Below are positions 40,034 through 48,195 of a stretch of DNA of 64,000 bases, piece by piece. The position numbers and the translations under genes were made by a program. The stretch covers positions 620,001 through 684,000 of the forward strand of contig CAWHXG010000001.1 in NCBI GenBank assembly GCA_963833235.1, written 5' to 3'. A model generated the notes under the pieces. The model did not search any database, was not told the origin of the DNA, and worked only from the letters and a program-made list of their open reading frames with translations. The number at the start of each line of letters is the position of its first letter. The first letter of the stretch is position 1. This DNA comes from CAWHXG01 sp963833235 (GTDB taxonomy: Bacteria; Pseudomonadota; Alphaproteobacteria; Rhodobacterales; Rhodobacteraceae).

Positions 40034-41485
40034 CTAGATCCTCATCAGGGTGGCGAGCATATCTTCGACAGTCTGGATGACCCGTGCATTCGCCGAATAG
40101 GCCTGCTCGATCATTAGAAGGCGCTGCAGCTCCTGGTCGCTGTCGACGCCGCCGGCCAGTTCGGTCTGGCGATAGATCTCGGCCTTGGTGCGCGTGTTCG
40201 TCTGCTGCCGTTCCAGGGCCGTCAGATCGACCCCGACGCGCGAGATCACGTCCGCCGCCAGCCCCGATATGCTGCGCGGGTTTCCGGCGAAGCTGCCGTC
40301 TGCGGGCGCCCTGACCGCATCGAGCGCACCGACGATCGCCCGCAGCCCGGCCGCCTGGCCGACGTCGCCGGGGTCGGGCGCGCCAAGGCCCGTGCGCAGC
40401 TTCCACAGATCGCCGCCCGCCTCGGGGTCGACGGCGGCGTTCACGGCGATGCGCCCGGCCAGGCCCTTGGTATCGGCCGGATCGAGGGGCGCGCCCGCAT
40501 CCGTGAGCAGGCCGGGCGAGCCAGGGGGACGGGTGGCATCTGCACCTTCCAGCCTCTCCATGAGATCTCGGGCATAGGCATCGACGTCGGCCTGGATCGA
40601 TGGGGCCAGCTCGTCGCGCACCGCGAAAAGGCCGGCCAGGCGGCCGCCGTCGAGGCTGCTTGGCGACCGCGTCATGTCGATCGGGCGGTCGTTGAGGGTA
40701 ATGCCGGAAAGCGTTCCCCCCTCGATCGAGAGGTACGGCGTCACCACATTGACCGGCGTGAAGCCAAGCCTCGCTGCGCTGGGATCGAGCAACATGTCGC
40801 CGCCGGCGGTCATCAGGGCGATCCCGCCGCGGCCCCGATCGATCTCGCGGACGGGGATCACTTCGGTGACGGCATCGACCAGCCTCCGACGTTCGTCCAG
40901 AAGACCTGAGACGTCGGTGCCGGATCCAAAGTTCCGCCGGATATCGGCATTCAGATCCTCGATGGCGAGGAGGTTGGCGTTCACCGCGGCGACTTCGCGA
41001 GAGATTTGGGTGTCGGCGGCGTTGCGGGCGGTCTGGATCCCGTCCGAAACCTCGTTCAGCTGGCCGGCAACATCCTTCAGGGCATAAAGCACCGCCGAGA
41101 GCCGCGGCTGCGCCTCCGGCCGGGTGGCGGCATCGATCAGCGCGGCGTCGAGTGCTGCCATCCGATCGCCAAGCGCCGCGCCGCTGCCCGGTTCGCCCAT
41201 CATCTTGGACACCCGCGCAAGGAAATCGGTCTGGACGCCGACCTCCTCGAGCCGGGCCTCCGCCTGACGCCGATCGGCAATGACCGTGCGGTCGACGATC
41301 CGGGCGATGCCGTCGATCTGGACGCCACCCCCCGGCCCGCCCGTCCAGCGCGAGGAGAGGTTCACCTCCCGCCGGCCGTACCCGTCGGTCATCGCGTTCG
41401 CCAGATTGTCCGACACGACGCCGGCGGACCGGCTCATGGCGTTCAGGCCGGACACGGCATTGGACAGGGCGCTGGACAGGCTCAT
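40034..41485 (-). CDS. flgK: Hook-associated protein FlgK
   Basis: 483 residues. It forms the first junction zone between hook and filament. The N-terminus has SALSNAVSGLNAMSRSAGVV and SDNLANAMTDGYGRREVNLS (rod/hook-type SxNLANxxTxGY), and the C-terminus has the matching helix ELQRLLMIEQAYSANARVIQ. It sits between flgE and flgL. Length is normal for the group. Confidence 0.95.
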   Translation of the reverse strand: MSLSSALSNAVSGLNAMSRSAGVVSDNLANAMTDGYGRREVNLSSRWTGGPGGGVQIDGIARIVDRTVIADRRQAEARLEEVGVQTDFLARVSKMMGEPGSGAALGDRMAALDAALIDAATRPEAQPRLSAVLYALKDVAGQLNEVSDGIQTARNAADTQISREVAAVNANLLAIEDLNADIRRNFGSGTDVSGLLDERRRLVDAVTEVIPVREIDRGRGGIALMTAGGDMLLDPSAARLGFTPVNVVTPYLSIEGGTLSGITLNDRPIDMTRSPSSLDGGRLAGLFAVRDELAPSIQADVDAYARDLMERLEGADATRPPGSPGLLTDAGAPLDPADTKGLAGRIAVNAAVDPEAGGDLWKLRTGLGAPDPGDVGQAAGLRAIVGALDAVRAPADGSFAGNPRSISGLAADVISRVGVDLTALERQQTNTRTKAEIYRQTELAGGVDSDQELQRLLMIEQAYSANARVIQTVEDMLATLMRI

Positions 41486-41527
41486 ATCATTGTCTCCTCA
41501 AAGTCAGGGGCATGCGCGTCAGCGGCC

Positions 41528-42889
41528 CTAGCGCTTGATGTTGGTGGTTTCCTGCAGCATCTCGTCGACGGTCTGGATGACCTTCGCGTTCGAGGAATAG
41601 GCGCGCTGGGTCTTGATGAGCTGGGTCAGCTCGTTGGCCACGTCGGTGGTCGATTCCTCGCGGGAAAAGCCCATCACGTCACCCGTGGGACCATCGCCGG
41701 CATCCCATAGGAAGAAGGGTCCGCTATCCTTCGAGATCTGGTAGGTCTGGTTGTCGCGGGCGACGAGGCCATTGGGGTTCGGCACGTCGACCAGCGGCAC
41801 CTGGAAGATCCGTCGCACGAGGCCCGTATCGAAGCGTGCGTTCACGAAGCCCGAACTGTCGACCTCGACGTCGAGAAGGTTGCCGACCGTCGCGCCATCC
41901 TTCGAGATGATCCCCGGCGCGAAGGCGTCGCCCAGCTGCCCGATGCCTCCCGGCGCATTCGGAACGCCCAGGGTCACGTCGATCGTGTTGGCCGGGTCGG
42001 GCGGCGTGCCAGCCCCCACGACAATCTGCACCTCGCCCGAGGCGAGGTCGTAGGCCGGCGACATCGGCGAGGCCGGATCCAGCGGATCGGTCTGCAACGG
42101 CGTTACGCTGGCGAGGGTGCCGCCGTTGGTCCGGTCGTCGTTGAAGGTCAGCGTATAGCGGCCGACGGTTGCGCCCGCACCGGCGGAATCGGTCAACTCC
42201 AGCGTCCAGGAGTTCGTCGGCACCGTCGCGGCGGCTGCGGGAAGGTCCGGCGTGAACGTGGCGGTGAGCACCTGCGAGAAGCCGAGATTGCCGAAATACT
42301 CGATCGAAAGCGACTCCGGCCCGGCGGTCGATCCCGGCTGGGTGCTTGACGCCGGAAGATTTGGGCTCAACGCGATGCGGGTCGTCGGCTCGGCAGTGAA
42401 GTCGTTGGTATTGATCTGCACCGGCCGCAGCCCGTTTGACGTATCGCGGGGCTGGGCCGGAATGCTGCCGTCGGGATTGGCGGGCCAACCCATCAGAACG
42501 AGCCCGGTGGGGCTTTTCAGATAACCGTCTGCATCTGTGCGGAACGATCCCGTCGTGGACAGCATCAGCGGCAGGTTCGCCCGTTCGGCCAGAACGTCGG
42601 TTTCGGAAGTGACCGGCAGCATCCCTCGGCCGCGGATGGCCAGATCGGTGGAATTGCTCGTGGAGATCAGCGGTCCGCTTTCGTCGATCAGCTTCTGGGT
42701 GGTTACCCGAACCCCGCCGGCCGTGTACTTGCCGCCGGAATTCGACACCACCATCGAATGGAAATCCGCCTCGGATCGCTTGTATCCGAAGGTCGAGGAG
42801 TTCGCGATATTATCCGAGATGACGCTGAGCTTGGTGGCATTGGCCGCCAGCCCCGCGACCCCGGCATTCAACGAGGAGGAAATCGACAT
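41528..42889 (-). CDS. flgE: Flagellar hook protein FlgE
   Basis: 453 residues. Polymer subunit of the hook. Markers: ATKLSVISDNIANSSTFGYK near residue 18, TSNSTDLAIRGRGMLPV, the FlgE domain in the middle, and at the C-terminus ELTQLIKTQRAYSSNAKVIQ then TVDEMLQETTNIKR. It is upstream of flgK by 42 bases and downstream of motB. Confidence 0.96.
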   Translation of the reverse strand: MSISSSLNAGVAGLAANATKLSVISDNIANSSTFGYKRSEADFHSMVVSNSGGKYTAGGVRVTTQKLIDESGPLISTSNSTDLAIRGRGMLPVTSETDVLAERANLPLMLSTTGSFRTDADGYLKSPTGLVLMGWPANPDGSIPAQPRDTSNGLRPVQINTNDFTAEPTTRIALSPNLPASSTQPGSTAGPESLSIEYFGNLGFSQVLTATFTPDLPAAAATVPTNSWTLELTDSAGAGATVGRYTLTFNDDRTNGGTLASVTPLQTDPLDPASPMSPAYDLASGEVQIVVGAGTPPDPANTIDVTLGVPNAPGGIGQLGDAFAPGIISKDGATVGNLLDVEVDSSGFVNARFDTGLVRRIFQVPLVDVPNPNGLVARDNQTYQISKDSGPFFLWDAGDGPTGDVMGFSREESTTDVANELTQLIKTQRAYSSNAKVIQTVDEMLQETTNIKR

Positions 42890-42984
42890 TCATGCGCCTT
42901 TCTGCTTCACGACCGTGTTCGTGATCCTCGATAGACAAGGGCGCTTAACGGGCCGCTAACAGATAAAATGCGACGCAAAGCGGC

Positions 42985-43842
42985 TCAGGCTTCGTCGCGC
43001 AGCACCACCACCTCGATCCGGTTATTGCGGATATCCATCGGGTCGGGGGTCACCGGGTCGCGGTCGGCATGACCCGCGATCCGCTCCGTTCGAGCCCGGC
43101 CGAGACCCTGGGCCTCCAACCGCAGCCGCGCCTGGTCGGCCCGCCACGAAGTGATCTCCCACACCGGATTGTCCACCAGCACCAGGGGCCTGGCCGCCAG
43201 ATAGCTGCGAACGGCGATGTCGTTCTCGACCAGTTTCAGCAGCTCGGCCACCAGCGCCAGCGTGTCGTCGAGGACAGCGGTCATCTCCCCGCCCACCGGG
43301 TCGAACAGCGGCTCGCCCGGCAGATCGAACATTTCGATGATCAATCCCTCGTCCGTCAGGCGGGTCACGATGTGCCGGCTCTTCAGCAGATCGGTCATGC
43401 TTTCGCCGCCGCGCGCCTTGAGGGTCTCCAGCAGGTCTTCGGCGGTCTGCAGCGGCGCCTCCTGCGATGCGGCGGTATCGGCATCCTCTGTCACCGTCAC
43501 GCCGCTGTCGCCCTTGGACTGGTGGTGTTCCGTCGGATGCAGCAGAGCCGCGCCGTTGCCGGTCTGCGGCAGCGCGTCCTCCGAATACACGTCGCTTCCA
43601 AAAAAGGCGCCGTCGCCGCCGCCCGAGCTTCTGTGGATCGGAATGGTCGGAGAGAAGTAATCCGCAAGCCCCATGCGCTGCTTCTCTGTCGTCGCGTTCA
43701 GCAGCCACATCAGCAGGAAGAACGCCATCATGGCGGTGACGAAGTCCGCATAGGCGACCTTCCAGGCACCGCCGTGATGCCCGCCGGCCATGATGATCTT
43801 CTTCTTGCGCACGATGATCGGCGCCAAGGTCTCCCCTGCCAT
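42985..43842 (-). CDS. motB: Flagellar stator protein MotB
   Basis: 285 residues. MotB anchors the proton-driven stator to peptidoglycan. The single helix YADFVTAMMAFFLLMWLLNA contains the proton-carrying aspartate, preceded by the basic segment VRKKKIIMAGGHHGGAWKVA. The C-terminal OmpA-like domain starts near residue 165 and ends GHADRDPVTPDPMDIRNNRI, with the RNxRIEVV end. MotA is not in the window. It is divergent from the ABC importer genes across about 180 bases. Confidence 0.94.
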   Translation of the reverse strand: MAGETLAPIIVRKKKIIMAGGHHGGAWKVAYADFVTAMMAFFLLMWLLNATTEKQRMGLADYFSPTIPIHRSSGGGDGAFFGSDVYSEDALPQTGNGAALLHPTEHHQSKGDSGVTVTEDADTAASQEAPLQTAEDLLETLKARGGESMTDLLKSRHIVTRLTDEGLIIEMFDLPGEPLFDPVGGEMTAVLDDTLALVAELLKLVENDIAVRSYLAARPLVLVDNPVWEITSWRADQARLRLEAQGLGRARTERIAGHADRDPVTPDPMDIRNNRIEVVVLRDEA

Positions 43843-44024
43843 AACCCAATTCCCCTGTTCACCCGCCGCAAGACATGCCAGCGATCCCTTACGGCAAGGC
43901 TAACGCGCTTCGGCCAGCGCCTTGGCCGGAGGGGCCGAAACCGTCAGGAAAGGGTCACATGCCCCTGTTAAGCCTTGCCGGAACGGGCGTTTACCGCGCC
44001 TTAAGCCAAAGGAGAAATGCCCAA

Positions 44025-45017
44025 ATGATCCGCCGTACCGCCCGCTTTCTGCCGGTTCTCGCCGCCGGCCTCGTCCTTGGCCTCCCCCTCGCCGCGCAGG
44101 AGATCGGCGGCAAGCTGGTCCTCTACACCTCGCAGCCAAACGAGGACGCGCAGGCCACGGTCGATGCCTTCACCGCGCTGCATCCCGGGGTCGAGGTGGA
44201 ATGGTTCCGCGAGGGCACGACCAAGGTGATGGCAAAACTCATGGCGGAATACGAGGCCGACGCCCCGCAGCCCGACGTGCTTCTGATCGCCGACATGGTG
44301 ACGATGGAGGGGCTGGAGGCCGAGGGGCGGCTGATGGCCTATCCAGAGGCAGAGATCGGCGCCTACGATCCCACGCTCATGGACCCCCAGGGGCACTACT
44401 TCTCCACCAAGCTGATCACCACGGGCATCGTCTACAACACCGGCGCGCCGACGGTGCCCACCTCCTACCAGGATCTTTTGGCCGAGGAGGCCACCGGCAA
44501 GATCGCCATGCCCTCGCCGCTCACCTCCGGCGCCGCGACCATCCACATGGCCGCGATCACCTCGGACCCCTCGATGGGATGGCCCTATTATCAGGGGCTT
44601 GCGGATCAGGGCACCATTCCCGCGGGCGGCAACGGCGGCACCTACCGCGCGATCGCCGGCGGCGAAAAGCTCTATGGTTTCCTGGTGGATTACCTGGCGA
44701 TTCGCGGCGCGGCCGAGGGCGCGCCGGTCGCTTTCGTATTTCCGGAAGAAGGCGTTTCGGCCGTAACGGAACCCGTCGCGATTCTCTCGACCGCGCAGAA
44801 CCCCGAGGCTGCCAAGGCCTTCGTTGATTTTCTGCTGTCGCCTGAAGGGCAGCAGCTGGCGGCGGATCAGGGCTATCTGCCGGCGCATCCCGACATCGCG
44901 CCGCCCGAAGGCTTCCCGGCGCGCGACACGATCAAGCTCTTGGCCTTCGACCCAGCGACTGCGCTCGAGAAAGATGCCGAGTGGAAGCAGAAGTTCACCG
45001 AGATCTTCGGCGGTTAG
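44025..45017 (+). CDS. ABC importer substrate-binding protein (iron/thiamine type)
   Basis: 330 residues with a signal peptide (RFLPVLAAGLVLGLPLAAQ). The fold is that of family 1 solute-binding proteins close to FbpA: GKLVLYTSQPNEDAQATVDA, EVEWFREGTTKVMAKL, QPDVLLIADMVTMEGL and VAFVFPEEGVSAVTEPVAIL. The ligand may be ferric iron, thiamine or a phosphonate; binding residues do not settle it. An AAAGGAG site eleven bases upstream supports the ATG at 44025. It is followed four bases later by the permease gene. Confidence 0.85.
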   Translation: MIRRTARFLPVLAAGLVLGLPLAAQEIGGKLVLYTSQPNEDAQATVDAFTALHPGVEVEWFREGTTKVMAKLMAEYEADAPQPDVLLIADMVTMEGLEAEGRLMAYPEAEIGAYDPTLMDPQGHYFSTKLITTGIVYNTGAPTVPTSYQDLLAEEATGKIAMPSPLTSGAATIHMAAITSDPSMGWPYYQGLADQGTIPAGGNGGTYRAIAGGEKLYGFLVDYLAIRGAAEGAPVAFVFPEEGVSAVTEPVAILSTAQNPEAAKAFVDFLLSPEGQQLAADQGYLPAHPDIAPPEGFPARDTIKLLAFDPATALEKDAEWKQKFTEIFGG

Positions 45018-45021
45018 GCCC

Positions 45022-46716
45022 TTGCGCCCGTCGCGCGGCGAGCTCCTCCTGCTCGCCGCGCTGGCCCTCCTCGCGGTTCTGCTCTTCGTGCTGCCGCTGG
45101 GGTTGCTGGCACGCGTCGGGCTCCGGGGCGAGGCAGGCCTCTCCCTTGCGCCGTTGGCCGAGGCCCTGGGCAGCGCGCCTGTCCGCAGGGCATTGGGCAA
45201 CAGCCTCGACAGCGCGCTTTGCTCGGCCCTCGCGGCGACCCTGATCGGCACGGCGCTGGCCCTGATCATCGGCCTGACCGACATCCGGGCCAAGGGCGCT
45301 TTCATCTTTGCGCTGCTGCTGCCGATGATGATCCCGCCGCACGTCACCGCCATCGCCTGGATCCAGGCGCTCGGCCCCAGCTCGCCGGTGCTCCGCGGCC
45401 TCGGCCTCGCGCCCGAGATCGGCACCACGCATCCGCTCTATTCCCGCGGCGGGGTGATCCTGCTGCTCACCTTCCAGCACATGCCGCTGGTGCTGCTGCT
45501 GGTGCTCGCCGCCCTGCGCGGCCTGCCCCGCGACGTCTCCGAAGCCGCCCGCATCGCCGGCGCCCGACCCGCCCGTCTGCTGCGACGCATCCTGCTGCCG
45601 CTGCTGGCGCCAAGCCTCGTTGCCGGCTTCATGCTGGCCTTCGTCTCGGCGCTCGGCAATTTCGGCATCCCGGCGCTGCTCGGCATCCCGGCCCGCTACA
45701 CGACCCTGCCGGTACTGGTCTGGCAGCGATTGTCCAGCTTCGGCCCCTCGGTGCTGCGCGACGTGGCCGTCCTGTCGGTGCTCCTCGCAGGAATCGCCAT
45801 CGTCGCCGTGGCCGTGCAGATGGCGATCCAGCGGCGCATGGGGGCCGGGCTCATCGGGCCGCCACAGCCTCCGCTGCGCATCGCCCTCGGGCGACGGCGC
45901 CCGGTCGTGGAGGGCGTGCTGGCGGCCTGGGTCTGCGCAACCCTGCTGCTGCCGCTTCTGGCGCTCACGGGCACGGCGCTCGTGCGCACCTACGGCCTGC
46001 CGCTGACCCTGCAGTCGGCGACGCTCGACAACTTCGCCGAGATCCTGCTGCGCCAGTCGGTGACCCTGCGCGCCTTCCTCAACTCCACCCTCGCCGCCGG
46101 TCTCGCGGCGGCCCTACTGGCCCTCATGGCCACGCTGCTCGGCTTCGCGGCCGGCCGCCGCCGCGGGCGGCTCAGCCGCGCCACCGGCAACGCCGCCGGC
46201 ACCCTCGCCGAGATCGCCTATGCCGTGCCGGGCCTCGTCATCTCCATCGCCTTCATCCTTGCCTTCATCCGCCCGATCCTCGGCATCGGGCTCTACAATA
46301 CCCTCGCGATCATCGTGCTGGCCTACCTCACAGCCTTCTTCGCCATCGCACTTAAGCCCGTGGGCGCCGCCTACGCCCAGCTCGATCCCGCGCTGGACGA
46401 CGCCGCCCGCGTCTCTGGCGCCGGTCTCTGGCGGCGGCTCACGCGCATCTTCGCGCCGCTCGTCGCCCCGGCCGCGGCCTCCGGCGCGATCCTCGTCTTC
46501 CTCACCGCCTACAACGAGGTCACCGTGTCGGCGCTGCTCTGGTCCACCGGCAACGAGACGATCGGCACCACGATCTTCAACTACGAAGACAGCGGCGCTA
46601 CCACGCTCGCCGCCGCCATGTCGGTGGTGACCGTGGCGGTCACGGTCGTGCTCGCTGCCGGGCTCGACCTGGCCGGACGGCGGCTGCCCCCGGGCGTGGT
46701 GCCCTGGCGGCTCTGA
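45022..46716 (+). CDS. ABC importer fused permease (FbpB-like)
   Basis: 564 residues starting at TTG 45022. It contains two tandem permease domains with about 12 helices. Each has an EAA loop for the ATPase: DVSEAARIAGARPARLLRRI in the first half and ALDDAARVSGAGLWRRLTRI in the second. This two-in-one layout is typical of FbpB and ThiP. It forms the channel with the preceding binding protein and, most likely, the convergent ATPase gene. A TTG start with no better alternative is used, four bases after the upstream stop. Confidence 0.9.
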   Translation: MRPSRGELLLLAALALLAVLLFVLPLGLLARVGLRGEAGLSLAPLAEALGSAPVRRALGNSLDSALCSALAATLIGTALALIIGLTDIRAKGAFIFALLLPMMIPPHVTAIAWIQALGPSSPVLRGLGLAPEIGTTHPLYSRGGVILLLTFQHMPLVLLLVLAALRGLPRDVSEAARIAGARPARLLRRILLPLLAPSLVAGFMLAFVSALGNFGIPALLGIPARYTTLPVLVWQRLSSFGPSVLRDVAVLSVLLAGIAIVAVAVQMAIQRRMGAGLIGPPQPPLRIALGRRRPVVEGVLAAWVCATLLLPLLALTGTALVRTYGLPLTLQSATLDNFAEILLRQSVTLRAFLNSTLAAGLAAALLALMATLLGFAAGRRRGRLSRATGNAAGTLAEIAYAVPGLVISIAFILAFIRPILGIGLYNTLAIIVLAYLTAFFAIALKPVGAAYAQLDPALDDAARVSGAGLWRRLTRIFAPLVAPAAASGAILVFLTAYNEVTVSALLWSTGNETIGTTIFNYEDSGATTLAAAMSVVTVAVTVVLAAGLDLAGRRLPPGVVPWRL

Positions 46717-46917
46717 GCTGGCCGGTAGAGGTCCCCGGGTCGCTCCCGAGGATGACGGCTGAGCACCGGCATACCGCGCGACGACCGACAGGACCCCTGC
46801 GGGCAGGCATGAAGAAAGCGGATCGCTGGGGGATCTTCGGGCGTCTCCTCGAATGAAGGTCCGAACCGGCACACCGCGCCGCCTCAAATCGCACTTCCGC
46901 CGCGGCGTCGTCGCGAA

Positions 46918-46968
46918 GGGCCGCGCCCGCACCGCGGGTGGGTGGGCGGGGCGGTGCGGGCGCGGCCC
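46918..46968. repeat. Palindromic element with G-quadruplex-type loop, copy A
   Basis: Two perfect 18-base arms, GGGCCGCGCCCGCACCGC (46918-46935) and GCGGTGCGGGCGCGGCCC (46951-46968), enclose a 15-base loop, GGGTGGGTGGGCGGG. The loop has four G3 runs with single-base spacers, the classic parallel quadruplex pattern. The element lies between the convergent permease and ATPase genes, ten bases from the ATPase stop. Two more copies are at 53943-53995 and 54188-54242. Confidence 0.9.
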
Positions 46969-46978
46969 GGCCCCGCCG

Positions 46979-48028
46979 CTAGCGGGCCTCCGGCAGGACC
47001 CACCCGCCTGTCACGACCACCGAAACCTCCTCTCCCGACACCAGCCGCCGCGGCGCGCCGAGCGGCAGCGGCTCGGCCAGCCCCGGCACCGCCAGCCCGG
47101 CCTCCCACTGGCCACCGCGATAGAACGGCTCCACGACCCGCCCCGCCAGCGCCGCTTCCCCGACGCCTCCTATGGCCAGATCGCCCGGCCGCACCACGAG
47201 CTTCACAGGCCCCTGCGGCCTCGCAGCCCCCGTCGCCCACCTCGCGGGCACCCGCGCCGGCCCCAGATCCGCCATTCCGTCCGCCCCGATCCGGGCCTCC
47301 AGCACCGTCGCCCGCCCGATGAACCGCGCTACCAGCTCGGTCGACGGACGGTCGTGCACCTCCTCCGGCGCCCCCACCTGCAGGAACCGCCCCTCCCACA
47401 TCACCGCCACCCGGTCGGCCAACGCCATCGCCTCGCGCTGGTCGTGGGTGATGTAGAAGGTCGTCGCCCCCGTCGTACGGTGGAACCGCGCGATCTCGGC
47501 CTCCATCGCGGCGCGCAGATGCGGGTCGAGATTGGCCAGCGGCTCGTCCATCAGGATCGTCCGCGCCCCGCCCGCCAGGCACCGCGCCAGCGCCACCCGC
47601 TGCCGCTGCCCGCCCGAAAGCTCCGCCGGCCGCCGCGCGGCGAACCCCTCCAGCGCCACCGCCTCCAGATGCGCCTCGGCCGCCGCCCGCGCCGCGCGCC
47701 GGCCCAGCCCCGCCGCCTCCGCCGGAAACGCCACGTTGTCCCGCACGTCCATGTGCGGCCAAAGCGCGTAGGACTGAAACACCACGCCGAGCGCCCGCGC
47801 CTCGGGCGGCACATGCAATCCCGGCCCGCTCATCCCGTGGCCTCCAAGCGCGATCCGCCCGGCATCGGCCACCTCCAGCCCTGCGATCAGCCGCAGAAGC
47901 GTGGACTTGCCGCAGCCGGAGGGGCCGAGCACCACGAAGAACGCGCCATCCGCAATTTCGGCGCTCACGCCGTCCACCGCCGGCAGCCCCGCGAACCGCT
48001 TGACCACCCCGTCGAGACTTATGGACAT
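46979..48028 (-). CDS. ABC importer ATPase (FbpC-like)
   Basis: 349 residues. Walker A LGPSGCGKSTLLRLIAGLEV, Q-loop GVVFQSYALWPHMDV, signature AELSGGQRQRVALARCL, Walker B TILMDEPLANLDPHLRA and the switch histidine in FYITHDQREAMALAD are all intact. About 120 C-terminal residues form an OB-like regulatory domain (TOBE type), as in FbpC, PotA and similar proteins. It is convergent with the binding-protein and permease genes rather than in line with them, which is unusual, but no other importer lies nearby. The pairing is therefore inferred. Confidence 0.93.
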   Translation of the reverse strand: MSISLDGVVKRFAGLPAVDGVSAEIADGAFFVVLGPSGCGKSTLLRLIAGLEVADAGRIALGGHGMSGPGLHVPPEARALGVVFQSYALWPHMDVRDNVAFPAEAAGLGRRAARAAAEAHLEAVALEGFAARRPAELSGGQRQRVALARCLAGGARTILMDEPLANLDPHLRAAMEAEIARFHRTTGATTFYITHDQREAMALADRVAVMWEGRFLQVGAPEEVHDRPSTELVARFIGRATVLEARIGADGMADLGPARVPARWATGAARPQGPVKLVVRPGDLAIGGVGEAALAGRVVEPFYRGGQWEAGLAVPGLAEPLPLGAPRRLVSGEEVSVVVTGGWVLPEAR

Positions 48029-48078
48029 GTGAAGTTCCGCCGCCCCCTGGGCCGCGATGCGACGGGCCCGGGGCTGTC

Positions 48079-48154
48079 TGGTGCCGCTGAAGGGACTCGA
48101 ACCCCCGACCCCATCATTACGAATGACGTGCTCTACCAGCTGAGCTACAGCGGC
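48079..48154 (-). tRNA. tRNA-Thr (CGT)
   Basis: The minus strand forms a 76-base cloverleaf from GCCGCTGTAGCTCAGCTGG to CAGCGGCACCA. The anticodon loop TTCGTAA gives anticodon CGT. Acceptor arms GCCGCTG and CAGCGGC pair perfectly. Confidence 0.93.
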
Positions 48155-48186
48155 CCCGCGGCGGCTTTAGCAAAGCCGCGGGGCCG
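48151..48186 (-). terminator. Hairpin between hemY-like gene and tRNA-Thr
   Basis: CGGCCCCGC...GGCTTT pairs with AAAGCCGCGGGGCCG, leaving a 3-base bulge (GGC) on one side. It begins ten bases after the hemY-like stop and runs into the first four bases of the tRNA. No T-run follows, so termination is only possible; RNA processing is another option. Confidence 0.35.
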
Positions 48187-48195
48187 GGAACAGGC

